Assembly (NCBI GenBank): GCA_028818705.1
Contig: JAPPNJ010000053.1
Span: 48,628-112,627 of the forward strand
Source of the DNA: Candidatus Poribacteria bacterium
Lineage (GTDB): Bacteria > Poribacteria > WGA-4E > WGA-3G
Reading direction: 5' to 3'
Length of the DNA: 64,000 nucleotides
Position 1 is the stretch's first letter. The number at the start of each line of letters is the position of its first letter. The notes under the pieces are model-generated. The model had not been told where the DNA came from, made no database searches, and worked only from the letters and a program-made list of their open reading frames with translations. This document shows positions 47,863 to 56,478 of this stretch, one piece after another. The position numbers and the translations under genes were made by a program.

Positions 47863-48882
47863 TTAATCAATCTGAACGGTTACCTCACGCTTTTCTTTCC
47901 ACGATTCCACAATCGCTTCAGTAACACGTAAGGCTTGCAGTCCGTCTTTGCCTGTTGGTGTGGGTGATCGGTCAGCGAGCAAATCATCAACAAGTGCCGC
48001 CATTCGTAGGGCAAATGTTCCATCAAAGGCAAGCTGGTCCTCTCTAAAAATAGAAGGTCGGTATTCTTCGACCACCTGATTATTGCGTTTCATCAAAGTT
48101 GCGCGTGTAAGGACGTTATCAACGACGATTTCGCCATCGGAACCACAGATTTCAAGGTGTTCAATCGGATGAATGAAGTCGCTATCCCAACTTGCCATCA
48201 AGGTTGCCACCGTTTCTGTCTCATAACGGAACGAGATAGCCATACTGGTATAGCATGCATCCTCACCTTCACGGGCTTCATGTTGCCGTGGCTTCGCCAT
48301 TTGTGCACACACAGCGACGATTTCACCCCCAAACCATCGAAGCAGGTCGATGGCGTGGGTCTCCAGTTCATAAAGCAGATAATATTCGCCCTTCCACGTT
48401 GAGGCGGGCCCCCCTTGAGATAATTTCATATCTAAATAGTAAGTCTGACCGATCTCTCCAGCATCGAACCACTTCCGCGCTTGTACGTATCCGGGTGCAA
48501 ACCGGCGGTTGTAATCAATAGCGAGATGGACGCCGTTCTCCTCTGCCTTTGCGACCATCTGTTCCGCCTCGTTGATGTAGAGTGACAGCGGTTTTTCGGA
48601 GATAACATGTTTGCCCGCTTCAAGACACTCCATTACTGGCTCAAAGTGCAGATAGTCGGCGGTTACAACATCCACCAAGTCGCACTCCTCATGCGCGAGC
48701 ATCTCTTTGATGGAGGGGTACCACTTCGGGACACCGAGTTCTTCGGCACGCGCTTTTGCCTTAGCGGTATCTATATCGCACACTGCCACCAATTCCGCCC
48801 CCGGATGCTGGAGATAGCCGAGTTGATGTCGATGCCCGATGCCACCGCATCCAACTGCTGCAACTTTCAGTCTCCCTGCCAT
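47863..48882 (-). CDS. Gfo/Idh/MocA family oxidoreductase, copy 1
   Basis: 339 residues from the ATG at 48882 (GGAGA upstream); the longer in-frame start at 48939 adds a leader without a ribosome binding site. N-terminal Rossmann motif VAAVGCGGIGHRHQ binds NAD(P). SEKPLSLYINEAEQMV carries the family Lys-Pro (EKP). GYVQARKWFDAGEIGQTYYLDMKLSQGG opens the C-terminal substrate domain, followed by ETHAIDLLRWFGGE with the conserved His/Asp region. Substrates in this family are usually sugars or polyols. Context with GH127 fits sugar oxidation. Confidence 0.92.
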   Translation of the reverse strand: MAGRLKVAAVGCGGIGHRHQLGYLQHPGAELVAVCDIDTAKAKARAEELGVPKWYPSIKEMLAHEECDLVDVVTADYLHFEPVMECLEAGKHVISEKPLSLYINEAEQMVAKAEENGVHLAIDYNRRFAPGYVQARKWFDAGEIGQTYYLDMKLSQGGPASTWKGEYYLLYELETHAIDLLRWFGGEIVAVCAQMAKPRQHEAREGEDACYTSMAISFRYETETVATLMASWDSDFIHPIEHLEICGSDGEIVVDNVLTRATLMKRNNQVVEEYRPSIFREDQLAFDGTFALRMAALVDDLLADRSPTPTGKDGLQALRVTEAIVESWKEKREVTVQID

Positions 48883-49092
48883 GATTGTGTTCTCCTTTAC
48901 GCGCTGGACGCGTCGCGAGCACCCTGTGCTCCTACTCAAGTCCCGATCGAGCCTGAAAACCTGTTTTTAAAATCCATCTTCCGTTGTAATATTAACTGAT
49001 AAATTCCACATTGAAAATATAATATACCATGCATGAAAAAAATAGCAAGTGAAAATTGGTAGGGTCATTTAGTTTTCCAGCAATTTCTGCTC

Positions 49093-49150
49093 GGATGCCC
49101 AAACTTGTTCGGGGCAAGTGTGCTATCCCGAATAAATTCGGGCTTCCATC
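49093..49150. repeat. GGATGCCC double-hairpin repeat, copy 1
   Basis: GGATGCCCAAACTTGTTCGG at 49093 is followed, after a 13-base spacer, by CCCGAATAAATTCGGGCTTC. Its segments form CCCAAAC/GTTCGGG-like and CCCGAA/TTCGGG hairpins. The same layout recurs at 63844-63898. The rest of the gap 48883-49265 (383 bases) holds no gene I can support. Confidence 0.65.
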
Positions 49151-49265
49151 AAGACATCTCCTTCACAGCTGTGAGTAAGATTAAATTAAAATGCAACGTA
49201 TTGCGCATCCAACGCTTTTATGGTATACTTTCTCGTATTATATTCTGAAAGAGAGGGACACGGCG

Positions 49266-49682
49266 ATGAATTGCCCGCGCTGCAAACGGGAAGATGTCGT
49301 CAAAAATGGGAAAGCTCGAGGAAGTCAACGCTATAAGTGTAAAGCCTGTGGTTTTCAGTTCACCCGTCTGACAACCCGCGGGAGACCGCCATGGCAGAGA
49401 GCCTTAGCAGTTTTTCTATACTGCCGCGGGATTTCCATAAGCACTATCGCGCGCATGTTCTCGGTGTCACCGAGTACCATCTTCAAATGGATCCGAAAGT
49501 TTGGCTCCGAACGGACACCGCTACCTGAATCGACTGCAGACGGTGCAATTTTCCTTGATGAGAACGAAATAACGCAGTATCTGGAAAAACAGAGCGGAAG
49601 TTCTGAATCTGGAAAGATTTTCGTGGTCATACCGGAGGACGTGTCATCCGAAAATGTAGTCGTGGGGATCAAACGGGATTGA
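49266..49682 (+). CDS. InsA-like zinc-ribbon/HTH protein, no transposase partner
   Basis: 138 residues from the ATG at 49266. Zinc ribbon CPRCKREDVVKNGK and YKCKACGFQF (two CxxC pairs), then a helix-turn-helix segment ISTIARMFSVSPSTIFKWI. This matches the InsA regulatory protein of IS1-type elements. No insB-like transposase or terminal repeats are visible. An extra acidic C-terminal tail (about 88-138, with GKIFVVIPEDVSSENVVVG) is not part of InsA and suggests either a co-opted DNA-binding protein or an old, degraded element. Confidence 0.8.
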   Translation: MNCPRCKREDVVKNGKARGSQRYKCKACGFQFTRLTTRGRPPWQRALAVFLYCRGISISTIARMFSVSPSTIFKWIRKFGSERTPLPESTADGAIFLDENEITQYLEKQSGSSESGKIFVVIPEDVSSENVVVGIKRD

Positions 49683-49706
49683 CTGCTGCTCAGAATTTGA
49701 TTCGTA

Positions 49707-49735
49707 TTGACAACACCGACAATTTGTTTTAAAAT
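49707..49735 (+). promoter_or_regulatory. Promoter of the secreted protein at 49764
   Basis: TTGACA at 49707-49712 and TAAAAT at 49730-49735, spacer 17, the form seen at 21943 and 25838. The transcript would start near 49742, about 20 bases before the ATG. Confidence 0.6.
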
Positions 49736-49763
49736 TGAAGGTAGGAGGATAGAAAATAAACTT

Positions 49764-50537
49764 ATGAAAATTCGATATTTAATATTTGGCTTTAGCCAAA
49801 TTGTCAAGTATAGTACCAGTGTATGCCTGTTCATGCTCCTTTTCGGAGGCATAGCGACCGCCGCAGACGACTCGTTCGGCGACCCGTTTGAAAAGGGGAA
49901 ATTGCAGAATCCCAACTGGGAATGGCAAAACGAACCACCTAAATGGGATGTTGGCGAAACCCGTGATAATTTTCTGTATATTGACAGCGAACCCAATCGA
50001 AATCTCTGGGCAAACGATATGTCTCATTTCCTGTATCAGGAAACTGACACAGATATATTCGATGTCGAGACCCACTTCTTCGCCAGATGGGATACCAGTT
50101 CCGGGGTCAATGGACTCGTCGTGAAGAGTCCAAAGGACGACAATTGGGTCACTATCAAATTCTGGTCTCGCGACGCAGCGGCAAAAGGGCAGATCCAATA
50201 TCAAACTAAGCAGAACGAAGGTGGCAACGGTTTAACAGGAAACGCTGGGTTTACCCCTGAATTCGGGGAAACCGAACTGTTTCTCCGACTCGCCAAAGAT
50301 GGAGACGAGTACAGTGCTTGGTATAAAACCAAGGAAAATGAGGATTGGCTCGAAATTGGTGTAACAGAATTCAAACTCACGCCCCCTTTATGGCTCGGTG
50401 TTTATGCCGGTGTTGCTGCCGGGGCTGGAAACTTAGAGGTCGAATACGAATATTTTAACGACAATTTGAATCCTTTCCCAGTCGAACCGGGCGGTAAAGC
50501 GACCACAACTTGGGCAGCAGTAAAGACCCAATATTAG
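49764..50537 (+). CDS. Secreted beta-sandwich protein with conserved tail
   Basis: 257 residues from the ATG at 49764. Signal peptide about 1-34 (YSTSVCLFMLLFGGIATAA). The mature part looks like a DUF1349/concanavalin-type fold: NPNWEWQNEPPKWDVGE, FARWDTSSGVNGLVV, FLRLAKDGDEYSAWYKTKENE, LWLGVYAGVAAGAGNLEVEYEYF. The C-terminus GGKATTTWAAVKTQY is a divergent copy of the tail of the LamG proteins. It is followed 9 bases later by the FG-GAP gene and likely forms an operon with it. A ligand-binding role is inferred. Confidence 0.8.
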   Translation: MKIRYLIFGFSQIVKYSTSVCLFMLLFGGIATAADDSFGDPFEKGKLQNPNWEWQNEPPKWDVGETRDNFLYIDSEPNRNLWANDMSHFLYQETDTDIFDVETHFFARWDTSSGVNGLVVKSPKDDNWVTIKFWSRDAAAKGQIQYQTKQNEGGNGLTGNAGFTPEFGETELFLRLAKDGDEYSAWYKTKENEDWLEIGVTEFKLTPPLWLGVYAGVAAGAGNLEVEYEYFNDNLNPFPVEPGGKATTTWAAVKTQY

Positions 50538-50546
50538 CAACGGATA

Positions 50547-52385
50547 ATGTTTATGCGGTACCGTCTGATTATTTTTATGACGCTCTTTGGAATCTCTACC
50601 TTAGGGGCGTCTACCTTCACAGATGTTAGTCTCACTGCAAACGTCCATCAACGTGAAGTTCCTGTCGACGCGGAATCCGGGGCTTGGTTAGGTCCTGGGA
50701 CTGCTGCTGCAGACTACGATGACGATGGTTGCTGGCTCGATATTTTTGTTGTCGGCGATGGTGGATTACCCAACGCGCTTTATCACAATAACGGCGATGG
50801 CACATTCACAGATGTCGCGGCAAAAGCAGGCGTCGCAAATACACCAAGGGGGCGTGGATGTGTCTGGTTTGACTATAACAATGACGGTTGGAGCGATCTC
50901 TATGTAACTTGTGCCGGTCCAAACTACCTCTTTGAGAATAACGGCGATGGTACATTCACTGATGTGACACACTTGGCAGGGGTCGCCGACGAGAAACACG
51001 GCACCAACCCCGCCATTGCTGACTACGATCATGACGGCTGGCTCGACATCTATATCGCAAATTGGGGACGAGCACCATCCCTCTTAAACCCAAACCCGGC
51101 GCCAAAAACCAACGTCCTTTATCGAAACCAACGGGATGGCACCTTTGAAGAAACCACCGACACTGCCGGTATTGCAGATGATGGAATCGCTTGGGGTGCT
51201 ATTTTCTTTGACTACGATGGCGATACATGGGCTGACCTCTTTGTTGCGAACGACCACGGACCTGATAAACTCTATCACAACAGGGGTGATGGAACATTTC
51301 AAGACGTCTCAGAGCAATCCGGCATTGTGACCCAAATCAACGGAAAACCGACAGGCGCAATGGGGCTTTGTGTCGGAGATTACGATAACGACACAGACCT
51401 GGATCTCTTCATCACGAATTATGATGCAGATCTCCTCTGGCGCAATAATAGCGATGGCACCTTCACGAACGTTGCTGAAACTGCTGGCGTTGCAAACGAA
51501 GGCGTAGGTTGGTACGCCAGCTTTATTGACTACGACAACGATGGTTGGCGCGATCTTTACGTTGTTAACGGCGATGTTGATAATTCCCAGAAAACCAATC
51601 GCAACCGTCTTTATCACAATCAGAACGGACGGTTTGTAGACCGTGCCGATGCGCTTAACGTCACTATCGATGCTGTCGGACGGGGTGCGACTGCTGGTGA
51701 TTTTGATAACGATGGCGATGTCGATTTTTATATTGTCAACAACATCAGCAATACACTCCTTCAGAACGATGTCAACGCTGACAATCGAAGCATCAAGATT
51801 CGGCTCCGTGGCACAGAAAGCAACCGCGATGGCGTTGGAACACGAGTAGCAGTCGCAATAGGTGATCATATTCAGACCCAAGAATTGATCTGCGGCACAG
51901 GATTTTTGGGTAGTGATAGTCCAGAACTTGAATTCGGTCTTCCCCGTGACGATCAGAGCGGGACTATAACCTTGACCTGGCCTTCTGGAATTGTCGAAAC
52001 TTATCAACTCGACTTTCATGGAGATGCCTACATCTTTACCGAGGCAGATCAGGTAACAGTAGCGGTTGAACCTCACGAAAAGCAGTACACAACATGGGGA
52101 AAGATAAAAGCTGCTGAAGTCCTTCAGAACTACCCGAATCCATTTAATCCAGAAACATGGATTCCATACCGCCTTTTTGAATCCAGTGATGTCTCAATCT
52201 CAATCTATGCACAAAACGGTGTTCTGATCCGGGAATTTAATCTCGGATACCAACCTCGCGGTGAAAGAACGCTCTATTGGGACGGCAAAAATCGAGAAGG
52301 GGAAACCGTTGCCAGTGGTATCTATTTCTATGAGTTCCGAGCTGGCGATACCCATACTGTCCGGAAAATGTGGTTAATGAAGTAG
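50547..52385 (+). CDS. FG-GAP/VCBS repeat and ASPIC/UnbV protein with sorting-type C-terminus
   Basis: 612 residues. A short signal peptide (IIFMTLFGISTLGAS) precedes seven FG-GAP blades (about 20-410), each with a Ca-binding DxDxDxxxD-like loop such as DYNNDGWSDLYV and DYDNDGWRDLYVV. An ASPIC/UnbV domain follows (about 415-490). After KQYTTWGKIK (about 512-521) comes NYPNPFNPETWIPY (about 528-541) and a FlgD-like C-terminal domain ending MWLMK, comparable to type IX-like sorting domains. It is probably a large surface or secreted protein that binds ligands through the Ca-dependent propeller. Confidence 0.92.
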   Translation: MFMRYRLIIFMTLFGISTLGASTFTDVSLTANVHQREVPVDAESGAWLGPGTAAADYDDDGCWLDIFVVGDGGLPNALYHNNGDGTFTDVAAKAGVANTPRGRGCVWFDYNNDGWSDLYVTCAGPNYLFENNGDGTFTDVTHLAGVADEKHGTNPAIADYDHDGWLDIYIANWGRAPSLLNPNPAPKTNVLYRNQRDGTFEETTDTAGIADDGIAWGAIFFDYDGDTWADLFVANDHGPDKLYHNRGDGTFQDVSEQSGIVTQINGKPTGAMGLCVGDYDNDTDLDLFITNYDADLLWRNNSDGTFTNVAETAGVANEGVGWYASFIDYDNDGWRDLYVVNGDVDNSQKTNRNRLYHNQNGRFVDRADALNVTIDAVGRGATAGDFDNDGDVDFYIVNNISNTLLQNDVNADNRSIKIRLRGTESNRDGVGTRVAVAIGDHIQTQELICGTGFLGSDSPELEFGLPRDDQSGTITLTWPSGIVETYQLDFHGDAYIFTEADQVTVAVEPHEKQYTTWGKIKAAEVLQNYPNPFNPETWIPYRLFESSDVSISIYAQNGVLIREFNLGYQPRGERTLYWDGKNREGETVASGIYFYEFRAGDTHTVRKMWLMK

Positions 52386-52442
52386 CAGATGGCTGTTAGG
52401 ACGGTGGCTTCAAATCAGAATCAACGGTATAAAGCCTATAAA

Positions 52443-52478
52443 GGCTTTACCGGGTATGAATGCCGTGTGGCATTCCCC
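52443..52478. repeat. GAATGCC-core hairpin, reverse orientation
   Basis: GAATGCC, loop GTGT, GGCATTC at 52458-52475 is the same core as at 24610 and 25921, here in reverse orientation and without complementary outer arms. It is preceded by an AAAGCC/GGCTTT hairpin around 52431-52447. It lies between the FG-GAP gene and the MBL hydrolase gene. Confidence 0.65.
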
Positions 52479-52568
52479 GACCTCTCAGCAGTCAGCGGTC
52501 AGTAAGAGATTCCTGATTAAATCAGACCTCTCTTTACCAACAACTAACAACCAATAACTTATAACCAA

Positions 52569-53462
52569 ATGGATAACATATTTTTGAGATGGTGGGGATG
52601 TGGCGCATTTGATGTACGCTTTGGGGACATCAACATCGCATTTGACCCATACCTGTTCAATGAAAACTTGGCAAATGCTGAACCGATATACGACTATATT
52701 TTTATTTCTCACGAACACTTTGATCACTGCCATCCTGTAACCCTGCGGAAGTTGTGTTGTGGTGAGCGCTTTAAAAAGTTAATTGTCAACTCTGGCTGCA
52801 TGACGCCAGCAGAACCTATTGCTGAGAAATACGGCGATGCCGCATTTGAACGCGACCTACCGATAACCAAGCATATCCCTGCTGACAAGGTCCAAGTCCT
52901 TTATCCCAAACATCTCAACGAAAATCAAGGCACGTCGCGGGCGTTTCGAGGTTCAGACACACTTGATCTTGGGGATATTCGGATCGAGACGGTAGAAAGC
53001 GGCGAAAACCAAACACCAGACATCCCAACAAACGGTTATCTAATAACACATACCGCAAAGAATGTCTCTGTCTTCCACACTGGTGACTTGCACGAACCCT
53101 ATCCAGCGTTGGCGAATCTTCAAGGCAAGGTAGATTTCTTAATTCACATGAAACTCGGTCTCGGCGAAGGACTTGCGTCCCGACTCATAGAACTCTTAGA
53201 ACTCATCCAACCGCGCTTCATGATACCGACGCATTATCGAACCGACCGGAAATCCGACCCAATACCCGCGGGGCATTGGCCCCCAAACGTCACCGATGAA
53301 ATGGCGTTTATTGAAGCAATTCGCGAAATAGTAGGAGACAGAACACACCTTCTCCCCTTCACCGCGGGTGTAGAGTATGAAGTAGAAATGCCAGAGAAAC
53401 AGGTTCTCTGGAAATGGGAATGGTTCAACACATGGACGGTTCCCCCGTGGCGTGAAGGGTAA
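52569..53462 (+). CDS. Metallo-beta-lactamase-fold hydrolase (UlaG-like)
   Basis: 297 residues. The metal site is HEHFDHCHP (HxHxDH, about 48-56), with a second His/Asp region FHTGDLHEPYP and a C-terminal PTHYRTD. No signal peptide. UlaG-like members hydrolyse lactones or phosphodiesters, so it could open a sugar lactone made by the nearby dehydrogenases; this is a guess. A Gfo/Idh/MocA gene follows 39 bases later on the same strand, which supports a shared sugar-oxidation route. Confidence 0.88.
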   Translation: MDNIFLRWWGCGAFDVRFGDINIAFDPYLFNENLANAEPIYDYIFISHEHFDHCHPVTLRKLCCGERFKKLIVNSGCMTPAEPIAEKYGDAAFERDLPITKHIPADKVQVLYPKHLNENQGTSRAFRGSDTLDLGDIRIETVESGENQTPDIPTNGYLITHTAKNVSVFHTGDLHEPYPALANLQGKVDFLIHMKLGLGEGLASRLIELLELIQPRFMIPTHYRTDRKSDPIPAGHWPPNVTDEMAFIEAIREIVGDRTHLLPFTAGVEYEVEMPEKQVLWKWEWFNTWTVPPWREG

Positions 53463-53501
53463 CCAGGTTTAATTTAAAAATTGATTTGGAGATTATCTAT
53501 T

Positions 53502-54524
53502 GTGTCAACAACATCGCCCGTGCGCGTCGCTTTTTATGGATGTGGAAACTTTGCGAACCGAACCCGAATCCCAAACGTCCTGCAGACGACTTCCGAAAAA
53601 GGGGCGGTAGATATTGTCGCTGTGTGTGATAGCAACCGATCAGCTGCACAGGAAACCGCGACCGGTTTCAAGATTCCGTGTGTCTATCAAGACGCATACG
53701 AAATGCTTGACACCGAAACAATCGACGTGTTATACTCTATCGTACCGGCATACGTGCGAACCGATGTCGAAGTAACCGCTGCGCAAAAAGGCATCCACAT
53801 TTTCAGTGAAAAGCCACAAGCACTTACAATGCAGGTTGCCCACCGAATCAACAATGCCATTCAGCAAGCAGGCGTTATCAGCACCGTTGGGTTTCGCGAA
53901 CGGTATCGTCCAATCTTCCAAGAAGCCCGTCAATATTTGACCGACAAAGAGATTGTCCATGTCCGATTTCAGGGCTTCGGCGGTTTGCCCCCTTTAACGG
54001 CGGGTGGCCCTAAAACATGGTGGGAAGAGATGGATAAATCTGGGGGACAGGCTCTTGATTGGGGTGTTCATGCAACGGATTACACCCGTTTTATGACGGG
54101 GTTGAACGTTGTCAAATCCCAAGCCTTTTATTGTGAACGTCCCGCTTACGCGAATGCGCTGTCTACGAGTTTCAATTACTGCTTTGAGAACGGCGCTACG
54201 ATGACACTCAACTTCGTCGCGGCGGGTTCAGGTCCGAAAGACGAACCGCGGTTCACTATCTTCTACGAAGGCGGTTGCCTTGAAATCCATGGGTACGACA
54301 AGATTGTAGTAAATGGTGAAGTGCTTTACGAAGCGGATGCATTCGATCCGTGGTTGGAACAAGACAAAACTTTTATCCGCGCCGTTCAATCTGGAGACAC
54401 AAGCCTTCTGCTAAGCGATTATGACGATGGGCTTTTCTCTTTAGCCCCTATTTTGGCAGGTTGGGAGTCTTCCCGACGCAACGGGGAATGTATTGATATC
54501 GCATCGTTCATGGCTAACGTATAG
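53502..54524 (+). CDS. Gfo/Idh/MocA family oxidoreductase, copy 2
   Basis: 340 residues from the GTG at 53502, chosen because GGAG lies about 11 bases upstream. N-terminal Rossmann VRVAFYGCGNFANRTRIPN, then FSEKPQALTMQVAHRIN (EKP motif) and STVGFRERYRPIFQEAR. DWGVHATDYTRFMTG contains the conserved Asp/His pair of the substrate domain. It is only distantly similar to copy 1. NAD(P)-dependent sugar oxidation is expected. Confidence 0.9.
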   Translation: MSTTSPVRVAFYGCGNFANRTRIPNVLQTTSEKGAVDIVAVCDSNRSAAQETATGFKIPCVYQDAYEMLDTETIDVLYSIVPAYVRTDVEVTAAQKGIHIFSEKPQALTMQVAHRINNAIQQAGVISTVGFRERYRPIFQEARQYLTDKEIVHVRFQGFGGLPPLTAGGPKTWWEEMDKSGGQALDWGVHATDYTRFMTGLNVVKSQAFYCERPAYANALSTSFNYCFENGATMTLNFVAAGSGPKDEPRFTIFYEGGCLEIHGYDKIVVNGEVLYEADAFDPWLEQDKTFIRAVQSGDTSLLLSDYDDGLFSLAPILAGWESSRRNGECIDIASFMANV

Positions 54525-54605
54525 TATGGCTGTCAGCAATCAGCAAAGAGGCGTTCTTAAACGATAACCCCCCTGCTGACTGCTAATAAAAATAAAGGAA
54601 AAAAT

Positions 54606-54821
54606 ATGGATGCAAAATTGAAAAAGATTCAGATTACCCCAATGAAATTCGACAAAGAAGGCGAAATACAAAAAGAAGAATTCGCCACGCTCACGATTGA
54701 AGTGCCGATGGATAGCACTTCGCAACGCGCTGCGGTTATAGGTCTGTGTGAACTTCTCGACCAAGAGTGGGTTGTTGTTAACGTTGAAGGCAAAACGGTT
54801 GTAGCTGTTAACACTGCCTAA
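54606..54821 (+). CDS. Small hypothetical protein, 71 residues
   Basis: The ATG at 54606 follows AAAGGAAAAAAT. The protein is charged and beta-rich (KKIQITPMKFDKEGEIQKEE, TLTIEVPMDSTSQRAAVIGL, WVVVNVEGKTVVAVNTA) and has no signal peptide. No family recognised. The strong ribosome binding site and balanced codon pattern favour a real gene. Confidence 0.65.
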   Translation: MDAKLKKIQITPMKFDKEGEIQKEEFATLTIEVPMDSTSQRAAVIGLCELLDQEWVVVNVEGKTVVAVNTA

Positions 54822-54833
54822 TTTATAGTGAGG

Positions 54834-54941
54834 TTTAAAATTAATGAAACATTACACAACGGGCGAGGGGACCTCGCCCCTACGGCGTGTCGAGTCCTTC
54901 AAGGTTGTTGAAGTGTCTTTTTAATTTTAAGTTTTACTATA
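54834..54941. mobile_element. MITE-like element with inverted ends and GGGCGAGG hairpin core
   Basis: About 108 bases. The ends are imperfect inverted repeats of about 24 bases: TATAGTGAGGTTTAAAATTA at the left and, reading the right end in reverse complement, TATAGTAAAACTTAAAATTA. The centre holds GGGCGAGGGGACCTCGCCC, a perfect 8-bp hairpin. The same hairpin core occurs in the MITE-like elements at 61804 and 63599. The element is flanked by AATT and ATAG; no coding capacity. Confidence 0.6.
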
Positions 54942-55105
54942 ATAGTGGTCAGTTAACAGTTATCAGAGGTATAGTTGTCAGGACTCAGTTAAGAGGTTTT
55001 GGGATTATCTCAACTCTCTTTCTGAAAACTATGGTAAGTCGTAAAAATATATGGACACTTGTAGCACAAATTTGCCTCATAGTGAGCGTTTGTGGAAGGT
55101 TGGTA

Positions 55106-55130
55106 CGCAAACTAACAGTTTGCGCTACAA
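55106..55130. repeat. CGCAAACT hairpin repeat, copy 2
   Basis: CGCAAACT, loop AAC, AGTTTGCG then CTACAA, the same unit as at 19004 and 57912. It lies in the gap 54942-55219 upstream of the aminotransferase, which otherwise holds no gene I can support; a segment near 55029 (TAAGTCGTAAAAATAT) resembles 39161 (TAAATCCTAAAAATAT). Confidence 0.75.
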
Positions 55131-55219
55131 AAGAGGTGTCTAAGTAATTATAGCGTCTACCATAGAAGGTTTTTCGCAGAAAAATCGTACTGACAACTGA
55201 GTACTACTACAAAAATTAC

Positions 55220-56353
55220 ATGAAAAAGAATCTACTTTTTACACCCGGTCCCACGCCAATCCCTCCTGAAGCGTTGTTAGCAATGGCACAACCGATTGAT
55301 TACCACCGCAGCAACGCTACTGCAGCCTTAATTAAAGACGTACTCGAAAAACTTAAACACGTTTTCCAGACCGAAAACGATGTTCTTTTCCTGACATCAT
55401 CTGGAACTGGTGCTATGGAAGGGGCGGTCTCGAATCTTTTGTCTCGTGGTGAAAAAGCAATTGTGATTCGGAGTGGTAAATTTGGGGAACGGTGGGGTGA
55501 AATTTGCGCCACCTACGGCATCGAAGTTATTCCGATTGATGTAACATGGGGAAATTCTGTTGAACCTGATATAGTGGCATCTGCCTTAGCAGAACACACT
55601 GATGTGAAGGCAGTTTTCGCAACGCTTTGCGAGACATCAACGGGTGTTTTGCACGACATTGAAGCGTTGGCACGTCTGACCCGAATTCGCCCGACGCTTT
55701 TGGTTGTTGATGCCGTGAGCGCACTCGGTGCAGACGATCTACAGATGGACAATTGGGGTGTGGACGTTGTTGTCTCCTGCTCACAGAAAGGGTTGATGAC
55801 CCCACCGGGTCTGGCGTTTGCTGCGGTCAATCAGCGTGCATGGGACGCAGTTGAGCGTTCTGATCTTCCAAAGTATTACTTAGACTTCCGCAAGGCGTAT
55901 GAAAGTGGATTGGAAGGCTCTGTCCCGTATACACCAGCGGTGACACTGCTTACGGCACTGCAGCAGGCTCTGAACCGCATCTGTGCGGAGGGTATCCAGC
56001 ACACTATTGATCGACACAACCGTTTGGCACTCGCAACGCGAAGCGCTATTAAGGCATTAGGGCTACCTTTATTCGCGGCATCTCCTGCGAATACGCTGAC
56101 CTCAATCCGATTGCCGGAAGGGATTGATGGAAAAGCACTTATCAATCTGATGCGCGACACATACGGTATCACCTATGCCGGAGGTCAGAGTCAGTTAAGT
56201 GGTAAAATTGTGCGAATCGCACACCTCGGTTGGATGAATGAAAACGATGTTATCGTCGCTATTTCCGCCTTTGAACGGGGCTTAGTGGAAATTGGTCACG
56301 CTATCCCCCTCGGTGCAGGCGTTAGTGCTGCCCAAGAAATTTTTACACAATAG
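55220..56353 (+). CDS. Alanine-glyoxylate / serine-pyruvate type class V aminotransferase
   Basis: 377 residues, fold type I PLP enzyme. N-terminal NLLFTPGPTPIPPEAL is diagnostic of this subgroup; SSGTGAMEGAV and VVDAVSALGADDLQMDNWGVDVVVSCSQKGL contain the PLP pocket, with the catalytic Lys in SQKGLMTPPGL (near 190). Members interconvert glyoxylate, pyruvate, alanine, serine or aspartate. It might feed glycine or serine metabolism; the next gene is serine-acetyltransferase-like, 125 bases downstream. Confidence 0.92.
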   Translation: MKKNLLFTPGPTPIPPEALLAMAQPIDYHRSNATAALIKDVLEKLKHVFQTENDVLFLTSSGTGAMEGAVSNLLSRGEKAIVIRSGKFGERWGEICATYGIEVIPIDVTWGNSVEPDIVASALAEHTDVKAVFATLCETSTGVLHDIEALARLTRIRPTLLVVDAVSALGADDLQMDNWGVDVVVSCSQKGLMTPPGLAFAAVNQRAWDAVERSDLPKYYLDFRKAYESGLEGSVPYTPAVTLLTALQQALNRICAEGIQHTIDRHNRLALATRSAIKALGLPLFAASPANTLTSIRLPEGIDGKALINLMRDTYGITYAGGQSQLSGKIVRIAHLGWMNENDVIVAISAFERGLVEIGHAIPLGAGVSAAQEIFTQ

Positions 56354-56478
56354 AATGGCCATCGGTTGTCAGGGTAGGCTGCGCGATGCTGTCTTTTCTG
56401 TCGTCGGTAGTGGACATGGCAGTTATCAACGTTTTGCCTACCACAAGCGAGTGGCCGATAACCGATACCTATAAAAAA

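Noticed and set aside
49266..49682. An intact IS1-type insertion sequence
   Set aside because: There is no insB-like transposase and no terminal repeats around the InsA-like gene.
54887..55147. 86-codon plus-strand frame as a gene
   Set aside because: It runs through the MITE-like element and a CGCAAACT hairpin repeat, so it is fortuitous.
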